Positions 47,805 to 56,847 of a stretch of DNA of 64,000 nt are shown here, piece after piece. This DNA comes from Nocardioides humi (GTDB lineage Bacteria; Actinomycetota; Actinomycetes; Propionibacteriales; Nocardioidaceae). The stretch is taken from positions 5,208,001 to 5,272,000 of the forward strand of contig NZ_CP041146.1 of the NCBI RefSeq assembly GCF_006494775.1, written 5' to 3'. Under the pieces are notes generated by a model that was not told the DNA's origin, searched no databases, and saw nothing but the letters and a program-made list of their open reading frames with translations. Within the stretch, counting starts at the first letter, position 1. Each line of letters begins with the position of its first letter. Both the position numbers and the translations under genes were made by a program.

Positions 47805-48536
47805 TCATACAGAGTCGGGCGCCGACCACACGGCGTCGCGGCCGGCCAGGAACATCAGTACGGCCTTGACACGCCGGTTGCTGTCCACGTCCTCGTTGAG
47901 TCCGAGCTTGGCGAAGATCGCGCTGGCGTGCTTCTCAACGGCGTGCTCGGACACCCCCAGGACGCCGGCGATACGCGAGTTCGTCGATCCGGTCGCCATC
48001 TCCGCGAGCACATCCTGCTCGCGGGGCGAGAGCAGTTCCAACGGTGAGTCGACGCTCCTGGTACGCGATCGAACCAACACCTCGACCACGTCGTCATCGA
48101 CGTACGACCCTCCGGACCCGACCGCGCGGATGGCGTGCGCCAGTCGGTCGATCTCGTCGACCCGGTCCTTGAGGAGGTAGCCGCGGCCGCGGCTACCGCC
48201 CTCCAACAGGTGCAGCACGTAGGCCGGGTCGAGGAACTGGGACAGCACCAGGACACCGAGCTCCGGATGCGTGGTACGGAAGCGCGTCGCGGCCTGGATT
48301 CCCTCGTCCCGATGGTGTGGTGGCATCCGGATGTCGGTCACCACGACATCCGGCTCGTGCTGGTCGACGGCGGCGACGAGTTCGTCGTAGTCGCTGCAGG
48401 TCGCGCAGACCCGCAGACCGTCGATCTCCGCGACGAGTCGGAGCACCCCCTCGCGCACGAGGAGGTTGTCCTCCGCGATCACGAGGCTGAGCTTCGCCAC
48501 CTCATCGACGCTAGCAGCGGTTCGACGTCCGGTCAC
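47805..48536 (-). CDS. NarL/LuxR-type response regulator
   Basis: 243-residue response regulator. The receiver domain has LVIAEDNLLVREGV, the phospho-acceptor Asp in DVVVTDIRMPP, and the switch Lys in YLLKDRVDE. The LuxR DNA-binding domain is LLSPREQDVLAEMATGSTNS with RIAGVLGVSEHAVEKHASAI. Transcribed ahead of the kinase gene. The start GTG 48536 is uncertain; GTG 48500 would begin MAKLSLVIAED and is plausible. Divergent from the exported-protein gene at 48692, a likely target. Confidence 0.88.
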   Translation of the reverse strand: MTGRRTAASVDEVAKLSLVIAEDNLLVREGVLRLVAEIDGLRVCATCSDYDELVAAVDQHEPDVVVTDIRMPPHHRDEGIQAATRFRTTHPELGVLVLSQFLDPAYVLHLLEGGSRGRGYLLKDRVDEIDRLAHAIRAVGSGGSYVDDDVVEVLVRSRTRSVDSPLELLSPREQDVLAEMATGSTNSRIAGVLGVSEHAVEKHASAIFAKLGLNEDVDSNRRVKAVLMFLAGRDAVWSAPDSV

Positions 48537-48691
48537 GCCAGCTGTCTGCGTTGCCAGGGTAGAGGAACCTCCCCTCGACAGTGGGGGTGACCCGACCCTC
48601 CACGGGGGAGGCAGCTTGGTTCCATCCCCGCGGACGCCGAGGCAGGGTCGGAGCCTCCGACGAACGAAGACGAGATCGAGAGGAACGACTC

Positions 48692-49267
48692 ATGACGACG
48701 CAGCGCTCTCCGCACCGACGGCTGGCCGTGACAGGCACCGTTGCCGCCCTGCTCGTGGTGGTGCTTGCCGCGACACCGGGCTCCGCGAAGCAGACCGTTC
48801 ACGCATCCGACCTCGCCAAAGGGGCGGTGACGTCGCCGAAGATCGCGAAGAAGGCGGTCAAGAGCGGCAAGATCGCCAAGGGTGCCGTCAAGCCCGGCAA
48901 GCTCAGCGACGGTGCGGTGCAGACGAGCAAGCTAGCGGCGGGCGCCGTGACTCCCGACAAACTCGCGTCCTCCGCGCGGCCGCTGTGGGCGGTCGTCTGG
49001 AGCGGCCCGGCCATCACCCGGGGGTACGGCGCGGTCTCGGTGGCGACCGAGGGCGTCAGTTGGCAGTTCCGACTCGTGTTCGATCGTGATGTGTCCGCCT
49101 GCTCGACAACCGCCTCCATGACCGCGGCCAACGCAGGCAACCCCGAGCAGATCGGCATGGTGTCCGTTGCGCCGTTCTCCGGTGACCCCAACGCAGTACT
49201 GGTCGTGACCCGCGACCACGACGGCGTAGGAGCCGCTCGTGGCTTCACCGTGCAGGTCATGTGCTGA
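48692..49267 (+). CDS. Exported protein with short KGAV/GKL-type repeats
   Basis: 191 residues from ATG 48692 (GAGAGGA site). Signal peptide LAVTGTVAALLVVVLAATPG is followed by six ~9-residue tandem repeats: ASDLAKGAV, TSPKIAKKAV, KSGKIAKGAV, KPGKLSDGAV, QTSKLAAGAV, TPDKLASSA. Such repeats, seen in many actinobacterial exported proteins, probably form a solenoid or fibrous stalk. The last 95 residues form a beta domain with two cysteines (VSACSTTASM, VQVMC). Function unknown. Divergent from the two-component system. Confidence 0.72.
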   Translation: MTTQRSPHRRLAVTGTVAALLVVVLAATPGSAKQTVHASDLAKGAVTSPKIAKKAVKSGKIAKGAVKPGKLSDGAVQTSKLAAGAVTPDKLASSARPLWAVVWSGPAITRGYGAVSVATEGVSWQFRLVFDRDVSACSTTASMTAANAGNPEQIGMVSVAPFSGDPNAVLVVTRDHDGVGAARGFTVQVMC

Positions 49268-49290
49268 CCGCTCGGGCAGGCGTGGGACCG

Positions 49291-49305
49291 GAGTAGGTCC
49301 TACTC
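49291..49305. promoter_or_regulatory. 15-bp palindromic operator, copy 1
   Basis: GAGTAGGTCCTACTC is a perfect palindrome apart from its central base. It ends 38 bases before ATG 49344. The identical sequence, in the other orientation, ends 36 bases before ATG 53215, beside LuxR-type regulator 2, which is the best candidate to bind it. Confidence 0.6.
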
Positions 49306-49343
49306 ATTGTGAGCAACGCCGTCTTCTCGCGACGCTGCGTGAC

Positions 49344-50575
49344 ATGTCAGCTCATTCTCCCCGTCGCACGTGCCGCGCCGGCGCTGCGGTCACGCTCGTC
49401 CTTGCCCTCCCCTCACCTCCTTGGTCATGGCACCCGTCGCACATGGCGTCGAGAGCTCCGTCACGGTGAACTTCACCGACTGCGAGGTCCACAAGTCGCC
49501 CTACACGACGAACCAGCAGATCGGTGGCGAGACGGACTGGACCACCACGCTGCGGCTCGACCACCCGAGCCCGATCCCGGTCGGGGACGAGGTCACGGTC
49601 GAGGCCGAGCTCGGCCCGTTGCCGCCGGGCACGATGCCGGAGAGCATGGACGATCTGCGGGTGCAGGTCTACCACTTGGAGTTCGTGAACAGCGTCAGTG
49701 GACCACTGAAGCTCTACAGCGACAACTGGATCGGCGACTGGGACCGGAACACCCCACTGGCTCTCCCGGAGATCGAGCAGGAGGACAGCTATGCCGTTGC
49801 CGGTCTCTGGGATCACCGCCCCAAGAAGATCTACCTGCTCTTCACCGGAAAGGACGCAGGAGGCGAGTTCATCGAGTACTCCTTCGCGTGTGACCAGGTC
49901 GTCAATCCGCAGCCGATCCTGACCACGGCCGTCTACGACCTGTCGGCGACGCCATCCCTGGTACTCGACCGCTACCAGGCACAGCCCGGTCACACGGTCG
50001 CCTTCACCGGCAAGCATCTACTGGCGGCAGCGCCGACCATGCCCCGTGCCCAGGCGAATGTGACGGTGGGCGGTGTCCCTGCCGGGGCCGTGGAGGTCGA
50101 TGACTCTGGAGCGGTTCGTGGAGGCTTCACGGTGCCTGCTGGGCTCAGCGGCACCGTCGAGGTACGGGTGTCCAACGGCATGCGGTCGGCCACCGCTCCG
50201 CTCGCGATCTCCGCACTGCCGGGCGGTGGAGTCGGGGGCGTGGACGTGAACAACCCCGCCACGTGGCACCCCCACGCTCAGGGCGGCCTCGTCGACCACC
50301 AGGCCAAGGTGAGGGTGGCGGCCAAGAAGGTACGCACGGGCAAGAAGCTCAAGCTGGGCGGTTCCGGCTTCGCGCCGGGAGAGGCCGTCGTCATCAGGGC
50401 CAAAGGCAGGAAGGGGAAGGGCAAGAAGCTGGTCACGAAGGTCGTCAACGCCAACGCCGCCGGCGCCATCAAAGCCAACCTGAAGCTCAGGGGCGCGGCC
50501 AAGGGCACGTGGCGGCTCACCGCGATCGGTGTCGCCAGCGGCCGCGGCGGCGCCACGAAGTTCAAGGTGCGCTAG
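49344..50575 (+). CDS. Secreted protein with IPT-like and lysine-rich domains; one frameshift
   Basis: Read from ATG 49344, the first residues are a signal peptide (RRTCRAGAAVTLVLAL), but the frame is lost in the CCCC run at 49409-49412. One extra C joins it to LTSLVMAPVAHGVESSVTVN and the long downstream frame, giving about 410 residues. The mature protein has an N-terminal beta domain with one disulfide-type Cys pair (FTDCEVHKS, YSFACDQ), a middle IPT/TIG-like domain (ANVTVGGVPAGAVEVDDSGA) and a basic C-terminal domain (RTGKKLKLGGSGFAPGEAVV). Its 3' end overlaps the convergent regulator gene by 14 bases. Confidence 0.68.
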
Positions 50576-53111
50576 CAGGGATGGCCAGGGCGCGCCCGGC
50601 CTGCTCGTCCCCGCTCGTCTCGGGGCCGAGCAGGCCGGCCAACTCGTCCCGGCCGCCGACGCCGAGCTTGCGGTAGACCCGGGCAAGATGGTTGTCGACG
50701 GTGCGCACCGACAGCCCGAGACGCTCGCCGATCTCGCGACTACGCACCCGCTGTGCGGCGAGCCGGGCGATCTCCGTCTCCCGTGAGCTGAGTACGACCG
50801 AGGAAGTCGGCCATGCCCCGAGCCCATGGGTCGAGCGCAGGAGGATCCCGTGGCGGGTGGCGCGATCGGCCGACTCGTGGCGGCCCGCCTCCCGGTGCAT
50901 CCGCCCAGTCTGCTCCCAGCAGTCCGCTGCCCGGCCGACCAGCCCCATGTCGCCCAGACGCTCTGCGCAGCGGCCCATCGCCTGTGCGGACCCGGCGTCG
51001 TAGGCGTCGATCCGCTCTGCCAGCGCGATGGCGACACCGCTGCGGCCGGCGTGACTGCGCAACTCGTCGGCGAGCCGAGGCGATCGCGTCGACATCCAGG
51101 CCTCGTCCAGGGCGAGTACCCCGAGGTGGCCGTGCATCTCGGAGAGAGCGCGCCGCGCGGTGTCCACCAGAACACTCACGTCGCGGTCCCGGTCGGCGCG
51201 CGCCCGGGCCAGGTGGAGGGCGACCTTGACGTCGCTCGCCGCGGGCCGGTCGAGGCTCTCGCTCGGCAGCGACCGGCCCAGGCGGGCCGCGACGGCCGTC
51301 TGGAGGGCATCGGCGGTCGCACGGAGCCCGGTGAAGTCACGCCACGCGAGATGGCGTACCGCGCGACGGGCCAGGACGGCCGCATCGTCGAGCCGTCCGC
51401 AGTGGAGGGCGAGCTCGGCGGCGGCGTACTCCCACATGCCGAGCTCGGGTGCGGCCTTGTGAGCAGCGGCGTCCCTGCGGCGCATCGCCAGTCGGGTCGC
51501 GACGGCCAGGTCGCCGTCGAACACCAGTGCCAGGAACCGGGAGAGCTCGAGCAGGCTCTCCGCGTGCGGTGGCGCCAGTCCCGTGTCCGGGAGGGCGGCG
51601 AGTCCTCTCTCCACTTCGGCCAGCGCCGCGCTCCGACTGCCGTCGAGACTGGCGATCATGGCGCCGATCACCGCGGTCCCCACCACGCTTCCGGCATCGA
51701 CGTCGGCTCGGGTGGTGCGGGGCGCATCCACACCCGTCTCGCCTGCCATGAGTCGCCACTTCACCAGCTCGGTCGTGAGAAGCTCTCTCGCCTCGCCGTC
51801 GGCGAGCGACTCGACAATGGTCTGGACCTCCGCCACGGCCCGCGGCGCATCGCCTCGCCGGACGGCATGAAGCAGGCCGAGCTCCTGACCGATCCGCAGC
51901 ATCCACCTGCCCGTGTCCCGGGTTTGCGATCCCTGTCGCAACTCCGCGCGGGCAGCGGAGAGGTGGTGCTGCGCCTTGTCGACGTGTCCCGCTGCGGAAG
52001 CGGCGGCGGCCAGGAGCACCCGTACCCGAGGGTCCTGGGTCGGGGCCGCGCGCAGTACCTCGGCCTGCTCGTCGGTGGTGAGCCGATGATCCTGAGCAGT
52101 CGCCAGGAGTACGTCGGTCGGCACCGTGCTACCGGCGCGGACGGACAGGAGGACGGCCCGTGCGGTCCAGCGATGGTCGTCGTCGCTCGTGAGCAAGCGA
52201 CGGGCCGCGGCCGCGCGGTCTCGTAGGACCACGTGCGGCAACGAGCCGAGGGTCACGTGTCGATCGAGCGTTCGGCCGAACGCGATCTCGTCAGCGTTCT
52301 CGACGAGAACACCGTTGGTGAGGTGAGCATCCAAGCCGGGAAGCTGCGTGGCCGAGGCGGATGGCAGTGAGCCTGCGACGGCGACGAGCTCGGCGGCCCG
52401 ACGTTCCTCGGCGGACCACGTGCGTGGGCTGACGCTCCACCGGAGAACATCCACGGGTGCCGGGGTGCGCCAAGCGATCTCGATGCCGCCCGCCGTCGAC
52501 CGGGCTGCTTTCACTCCGGCGCTGATCAGGGTCGCAGCTACCGCGGGGCGTCCGTCGGCGTGCGCCAGCAGTGCTGCCCCAGAGGATGCGGTGAGCTCGC
52601 CCTCCAGATGGGTCGCGGCCATGGCCAGGATCTCGTCTGGTGTTGCCGCTGGGATGGGCCTCTCCTCCCACCGTCCTGAATCGATCCGGTTCCTGAGGGT
52701 CGGATGCAGTTCGGAGATGTCGCCGGTGACCAGAGCCAGCGATACCGCCAGGCGGTCCAGGTGACTCGTGAGGACCGCCGAGCCGGGGTCGAGGAGGTGG
52801 GCGTCGTCGATGATGACGACGGACGTCGGCCCGGCGGTGAGGTACGCCGGCAGCCGGATGTACGCAACCAGCCCGGGGTCGTCGGCGGCGGAGACGCCAG
52901 CCTCCATGAGTAGCGGAGCGAAGGGGACCAGGGGAACATCCGTCCGATCGGTTCCGGCGACCTCCGCCACCGCTCTTCCCTCCGCGCGCAGCGCCTCGGC
53001 GATTCGCCGGCTCAGCCAGGTGCGTCCGGATCCCGGCTGTCCGGTGAGGACGACCGACCGGTCGGCGCGTAGGAGGTCGACCACGTCGGCGGCGTACGGA
53101 TGCAGAGTCAC
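50562..53111 (-). CDS. Large LuxR-family ATPase regulator 2
   Basis: About 849 residues from GTG 53111; the frame is open further upstream to 53429, but that part runs antisense through a divergent gene and across the operator. Walker A is TGQPGSGRTW, Walker B is SVVIIDDAHLLD, then a long helical region and a C-terminal LuxR domain: LSSRETEIARLAAQRVRSRE with IGERLGLSVRTVDNHLARVY. A 15-bp palindrome at 53164-53178 stands just upstream and recurs before the gene at 49344, so this protein probably regulates itself and two exported-protein transcripts. Confidence 0.82.
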   Translation of the reverse strand: MTLHPYAADVVDLLRADRSVVLTGQPGSGRTWLSRRIAEALRAEGRAVAEVAGTDRTDVPLVPFAPLLMEAGVSAADDPGLVAYIRLPAYLTAGPTSVVIIDDAHLLDPGSAVLTSHLDRLAVSLALVTGDISELHPTLRNRIDSGRWEERPIPAATPDEILAMAATHLEGELTASSGAALLAHADGRPAVAATLISAGVKAARSTAGGIEIAWRTPAPVDVLRWSVSPRTWSAEERRAAELVAVAGSLPSASATQLPGLDAHLTNGVLVENADEIAFGRTLDRHVTLGSLPHVVLRDRAAAARRLLTSDDDHRWTARAVLLSVRAGSTVPTDVLLATAQDHRLTTDEQAEVLRAAPTQDPRVRVLLAAAASAAGHVDKAQHHLSAARAELRQGSQTRDTGRWMLRIGQELGLLHAVRRGDAPRAVAEVQTIVESLADGEARELLTTELVKWRLMAGETGVDAPRTTRADVDAGSVVGTAVIGAMIASLDGSRSAALAEVERGLAALPDTGLAPPHAESLLELSRFLALVFDGDLAVATRLAMRRRDAAAHKAAPELGMWEYAAAELALHCGRLDDAAVLARRAVRHLAWRDFTGLRATADALQTAVAARLGRSLPSESLDRPAASDVKVALHLARARADRDRDVSVLVDTARRALSEMHGHLGVLALDEAWMSTRSPRLADELRSHAGRSGVAIALAERIDAYDAGSAQAMGRCAERLGDMGLVGRAADCWEQTGRMHREAGRHESADRATRHGILLRSTHGLGAWPTSSVVLSSRETEIARLAAQRVRSREIGERLGLSVRTVDNHLARVYRKLGVGGRDELAGLLGPETSGDEQAGRALAIPASAP

Positions 53112-53163
53112 GGGCTGATTCTTGGAGGGCGGCGGCTCGTCCGTCCCCGACTGCGGACAGGTT

Positions 53164-53178
53164 GAGTAGGACCTACTC
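53164..53178. promoter_or_regulatory. 15-bp palindromic operator, copy 2
   Basis: GAGTAGGACCTACTC, within the 17-base palindrome TGAGTAGGACCTACTCA. It is the reverse complement of the sequence at 49291-49305. It lies between regulator 2 (start 53111, leftward) and the lipoprotein pair (start 53215, rightward), placed to control both. Confidence 0.65.
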
Positions 53179-53214
53179 ACGTCATGGATCTCTGAATCCG
53201 GTGATCCTCGGCGC

Positions 53215-53631
53215 ATGAATGTGCTCCCTTGCATGCGCGCCTCCGCCTCGCTGCGCCTATCCGCCCTCGTTCTGCTCGCCGTGACTGCCTCGTCGGGGTG
53301 CGGCGACGCCCACCCCGGCTCCGACACCGCGGCATCGACAACCGGCTCCACGCCGTCCTCGGAGATCGGCACCGGCGACCCTGCACCCAACAAGGCAGGG
53401 GTCGCGAACGAGCTCGAGGGCCTCGGCACGGTCCTGGAGATCTCACTGCCCGACGTGACGTCCTACTCGGTGGTCGACCGCACCCTGACCATCCACTTCG
53501 ACAGTGGGAGCAAAGCCGACGTCACGGCGCACTGCTTGATCAGCCGCAGTGCCGCAGGCGGACTCGGCCTGCCGGAGGACTACCGCCTGGTGATGGCCTA
53601 TCCCGACGGCGAGCAGGAGTGTGCGCACTGA
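53215..53631 (+). CDS. Lipoprotein of unknown function (first of a pair)
   Basis: 138 residues from ATG 53215 (ATG 53233 is an alternative). The signal LRLSALVLLAVTASSGC ends in a lipobox, followed by a Ser/Thr/Gly linker (DTAASTTGSTPSSEIGTGDP) and a small domain with VLEISLPDVTSYSVVDRTLT and two cysteines (AHCLISRS, EQECAH). No family is recognised. Its stop overlaps the start of the next lipoprotein gene (TGATG). The upstream operator links it to regulator 2. Confidence 0.68.
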   Translation: MNVLPCMRASASLRLSALVLLAVTASSGCGDAHPGSDTAASTTGSTPSSEIGTGDPAPNKAGVANELEGLGTVLEISLPDVTSYSVVDRTLTIHFDSGSKADVTAHCLISRSAAGGLGLPEDYRLVMAYPDGEQECAH

Positions 53632-54155
53632 TGCGGACCGGGCTGAGGACCGGGCTGCGGAGCACTGTCGGGATCGCCGCCCTGCTCGGGGCCACCCTGC
53701 TCACCGGCTGCTCGGAGGATCTCGGCGAGCGGCTGGCCGAGCGTGCTGTCGAGGAGCAGTTCGGCGAGGGCGCCCAGGTCGACATCGACGCCGACGGCGT
53801 CCGGATCGAGGACGGGGAGGGCAACTCCTATGTCTCGGGGACCGGCTTGCCCGTCGACTTCCCCGACGACATCCCCCTGGTGGACGGCCGTGTGCTGAGC
53901 GGTGTCGCCGTGGACGACCGGGAAGCGCGAGGGTGGAGCGTGAACGTCGAGGTCGACGACGATGCCCAGGCGGCGTTCGACGCGGCCGTTCTCCTGTTGG
54001 TGGAGGCTGGGTTCAAGGAACAAGCAGGGCTGCCCGCGGGTGTGCTGAGCGCCCAGCTGGTCAATCGGACCTGGAGCGTCGTGCTGGCGGTGTACGCCGA
54101 CCCGTCGGCGCAGACGGCGACCGTCGGCTACACCGTGGGCGACTCGGCGAGGTGA
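53631..54155 (+). CDS. Lipoprotein of unknown function (second of a pair)
   Basis: 174 residues. Signal peptide VGIAALLGATLLTGC with a clear lipobox; mature part acidic: AQVDIDADGVRIEDGEGNSY, DFPDDIPLVDGRVLSGVAVD and ATVGYTVGDSAR at the end. The alternating strands suggest a beta-sandwich. Translationally coupled to the preceding lipoprotein gene, so the two probably act together at the cell surface. It converges on regulator 3, with seven bases between stops. Confidence 0.7.
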   Translation: MRTGLRTGLRSTVGIAALLGATLLTGCSEDLGERLAERAVEEQFGEGAQVDIDADGVRIEDGEGNSYVSGTGLPVDFPDDIPLVDGRVLSGVAVDDREARGWSVNVEVDDDAQAAFDAAVLLLVEAGFKEQAGLPAGVLSAQLVNRTWSVVLAVYADPSAQTATVGYTVGDSAR

Positions 54156-54162
54156 GGTGCGC

Positions 54163-56739
54163 TCAGGCGGTGGAGCTGTCGAGCAGAGCGCGCAGTTCGC
54201 TCCGACCGGATACCCCCAACTTCCGGTAGATCCTGGTGAGGTGGTTGTCGACCGTCCGGACGGACAGGACGAGCCGGTCGGCGATCTCGCGGCTGCTCAG
54301 GCGTTGACGGACCAGCTCGACCACCTCTCGCTCGCGGCCGGTCAGCACGTCGTCTCGCCCGGACGGATCGCTGCTCTGTTCCAGCCGTCGCCGCTGGTCC
54401 CGCACTGCCAGCAGCTCCACCGTCGCCTGACGGACGGCGGGCCATCGTTCGGCGTACCGGAGAGCGTCGACCGCGGCCGCCTGCATGCCCGCCGCTGCGA
54501 GTCGGCCGGCTGCGTCGCGCACCTGCTTGGGCTCGCGACGGACGAGTGCGACCGCCGCGTCACGTAGCGCGACGTAGAGAGCGAGACCGTGACCGACGCG
54601 GTCCAGGATCTCTTGGAGCAGGGGCGCCGCGTCGCCGGGCCGACCGATCCGTAGGCACACCGCCAGCGTGATCGCGGCGACGAGGTCGTGCCCGGCCTCG
54701 ATCGCGCCCCGGCACGCGTCGATGACCAGCTGCGCGGCTGCGGACGGGTCGCCGCCCCGAGCAGTCAGGTAGGCGTGTGCCTCGGTGACCTGCATCGCAG
54801 TCTTGGGATCCCGCAGCTGGGCAGGCAGGAGATCGTCCAGCAGGCCGTTGGCCGTGGTGACGTCGCCGTGTTGGGCCTCCACGTTCGCCCGGAGTGCGAG
54901 CGCGAAGCCCAGGAAGCCCAAGGGATCGCGCCAGCGGAGCTGCTCCACGGCGAGGTCGGTCAGCGAGCGGGCCTCGACCAGCCGGCCACCGTACATCCGG
55001 TGGAGGCCGAGGGTCAGCGACCACATGCCGGCCGCGTCCGGCGTGCAGACGACTCGTTGCTCCTCGCAGATCCTCGCGGCGGCGTCGCCCTCTCCAGAGG
55101 AGAGGAGCAGGAAGTACTGCTGGAGGTGCACCATCGCCGCCGCGAACGGGTCGAGGATGCCGTGCTCGTCCTCGATCCGGGTCAGCACCTGCGCGGCTTC
55201 GCCGGTGACCCGGCCACCCATCGAGTCGAGCATGACTGCGGAGATGGCACCCCGCACGGTCACCTCCGGGTCCGCGTCGGCCGCCTGCTGGTCCAGTCGT
55301 CCGGTGGGCACGGCTGCGATCTCGCCCGTGAGCATCCGCCAGGTCCGGATCTCGGGATCCAGCAGCCGACGGTCCTGGTCGGTGAGCTCGGAGACGGTGC
55401 GCTCGGCGAGGCTGAGCGCGGCCGCCACGTCGAACCGACGGTAGGCGAGGTGCGTTCCCCAGCGCGAGACCAGGAGAGCGTGGTCGGCCGAGGCTGTCGC
55501 GGTCGCGCTCGCTGTACGGAACGCGGTGTCGGCCTCGTCGAGCCGACCGAGTGCCGACAGCGCACTGGCGTGGTCGACGAGGACACCGAACGAGCGCGGT
55601 CGTCCGGGATGGCACAGATGCAGGCGCTCGGCCAAGTCATGGGCGATCGCGTGCTCGCCCATCGCGAACGCCCGGCGGACTGCCCACGCCAGCTCGGCCT
55701 GTCCGGCCCCGGCCTCGGTGTCGCAGCGCAGCCGGACAGCGGTGAAGCGCAGGTCGTCGTTGCCGTTGGACTCCAGGCGAGCGGCGACCGTCGCCAGCAC
55801 CTGTTCTCTCTCGGCGGTGCCGAGGGTGTCGGTCGCGACCTCGCCGACGGACGGATGGGAGACCCGCAGGACGTCTCCTGGTCGCAGGTCCACTAGCCCG
55901 CGGTCGAGAAGCTCGCCGACCAGCCGTTCCTCCTGAGGGAGCAGGAGGACCGACCGTGGCGCGGAGGCGCCGAACGCGACGAGCCTCAGCACGGCAAGGG
56001 CGTCGCCGTCCAGTTCGGCCAGCCGGTCGGTGATGGAGGAGCGTACGCCGCGGGGAAGATCGACAGGGTCGATCTCGACTCCCGCGTCGACCTGACGTAT
56101 CAGGCCATGGCGCTCGGCGAGGGCGATGATCTCGCGCAGGTGCAGCGGATTTCCGGCTGTCTGATGGTGCAGCCGGCTGACGTCGTCAGGTCGCGCCGTC
56201 GTGCCGAAGCGACGGCGCAGCAGATCGTCGGTCTGGGTGCGGGTGAGGCCCGCGACGTCGAGCAGCTGCAGGGCGCCCTCCACCGCCAGCCGTTCCAGCG
56301 GACCGGCCAGGCCGTGTTCGGTGCGTGCCGTCATGATCGTAGGCACCGCGAAGGCGCGGACAAGCTGGTGGATCACGGCCGCCGACGCGTCATCCAGGAG
56401 CGGGGCGTCGTCGACGAGCAGGAGGAGGCTGTCGGCGCGGGCCCCGAGGGCGGCGATCAGGTCGCGCGTGGTGAGGCCTGTCGGGGCGCGGTAGCGGACC
56501 CCGATGGCCGGCAGGACCGGCAGAAAGGGAGCGAGCGGAGCCTCGCGCAGCTCTGTCAGTCCCACGATCGCCAGCGGTGTCAGATCGCGCGCAGTCGCCC
56601 TTTCCGCCACACGCTGCGCGGCCGTGGTCTTCCCGATGCCGGACGGTCCTCGGAGCAGGACCGCACGCGGGCGCCGGGATGTGAGCTCGCGCTCGACGGC
56701 TCCCTCGATGTCGGGGCGGTCGAGGATGGGCCAGGGCAT
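54163..56739 (-). CDS. Large LuxR-family ATPase regulator 3
   Basis: 858 residues from ATG 56739. Walker A is RGPSGIGKTTAAQR (about 30-43), Walker B is LLLLVDDAPLLDD, the middle is helical and TPR-like, and the LuxR domain at the end has LTGREREVVELVRQRLSSRE with IADRLVLSVRTVDNHLTRIY. Its DNA-binding helix is close to that of regulator 2 but the rest is diverged. TATTCT lies nine bases before the ATG, suggesting a leaderless message. It is divergent from the phosphorylase gene, across a 108-base gap, and could control that cluster. Confidence 0.85.
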   Translation of the reverse strand: MPWPILDRPDIEGAVERELTSRRPRAVLLRGPSGIGKTTAAQRVAERATARDLTPLAIVGLTELREAPLAPFLPVLPAIGVRYRAPTGLTTRDLIAALGARADSLLLLVDDAPLLDDASAAVIHQLVRAFAVPTIMTARTEHGLAGPLERLAVEGALQLLDVAGLTRTQTDDLLRRRFGTTARPDDVSRLHHQTAGNPLHLREIIALAERHGLIRQVDAGVEIDPVDLPRGVRSSITDRLAELDGDALAVLRLVAFGASAPRSVLLLPQEERLVGELLDRGLVDLRPGDVLRVSHPSVGEVATDTLGTAEREQVLATVAARLESNGNDDLRFTAVRLRCDTEAGAGQAELAWAVRRAFAMGEHAIAHDLAERLHLCHPGRPRSFGVLVDHASALSALGRLDEADTAFRTASATATASADHALLVSRWGTHLAYRRFDVAAALSLAERTVSELTDQDRRLLDPEIRTWRMLTGEIAAVPTGRLDQQAADADPEVTVRGAISAVMLDSMGGRVTGEAAQVLTRIEDEHGILDPFAAAMVHLQQYFLLLSSGEGDAAARICEEQRVVCTPDAAGMWSLTLGLHRMYGGRLVEARSLTDLAVEQLRWRDPLGFLGFALALRANVEAQHGDVTTANGLLDDLLPAQLRDPKTAMQVTEAHAYLTARGGDPSAAAQLVIDACRGAIEAGHDLVAAITLAVCLRIGRPGDAAPLLQEILDRVGHGLALYVALRDAAVALVRREPKQVRDAAGRLAAAGMQAAAVDALRYAERWPAVRQATVELLAVRDQRRRLEQSSDPSGRDDVLTGREREVVELVRQRLSSREIADRLVLSVRTVDNHLTRIYRKLGVSGRSELRALLDSSTA

Positions 56740-56847
56740 GGGCCGCAGAATAGGGGAACAGCCGCGGCATGGGCCGTGTCTTACCGATCTGTGACAGATG
56801 CTCGTGAGGCTGTCCCCATGGGGTGGAGGGCTGCGAGTGTGGGGCCT

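Noticed and set aside
48565..48615. Inverted CCTCCCC/GGGGAGG arms before the exported-protein gene at 48692
   Set aside because: Only about seven paired bases with a long loop; G/C-rich runs make this expected by chance.
53112..53429. Longer N-terminus for LuxR-type regulator 2
   Set aside because: This part overlaps the divergent lipoprotein gene and the 15-bp operator, and has no conserved ATPase sequence.
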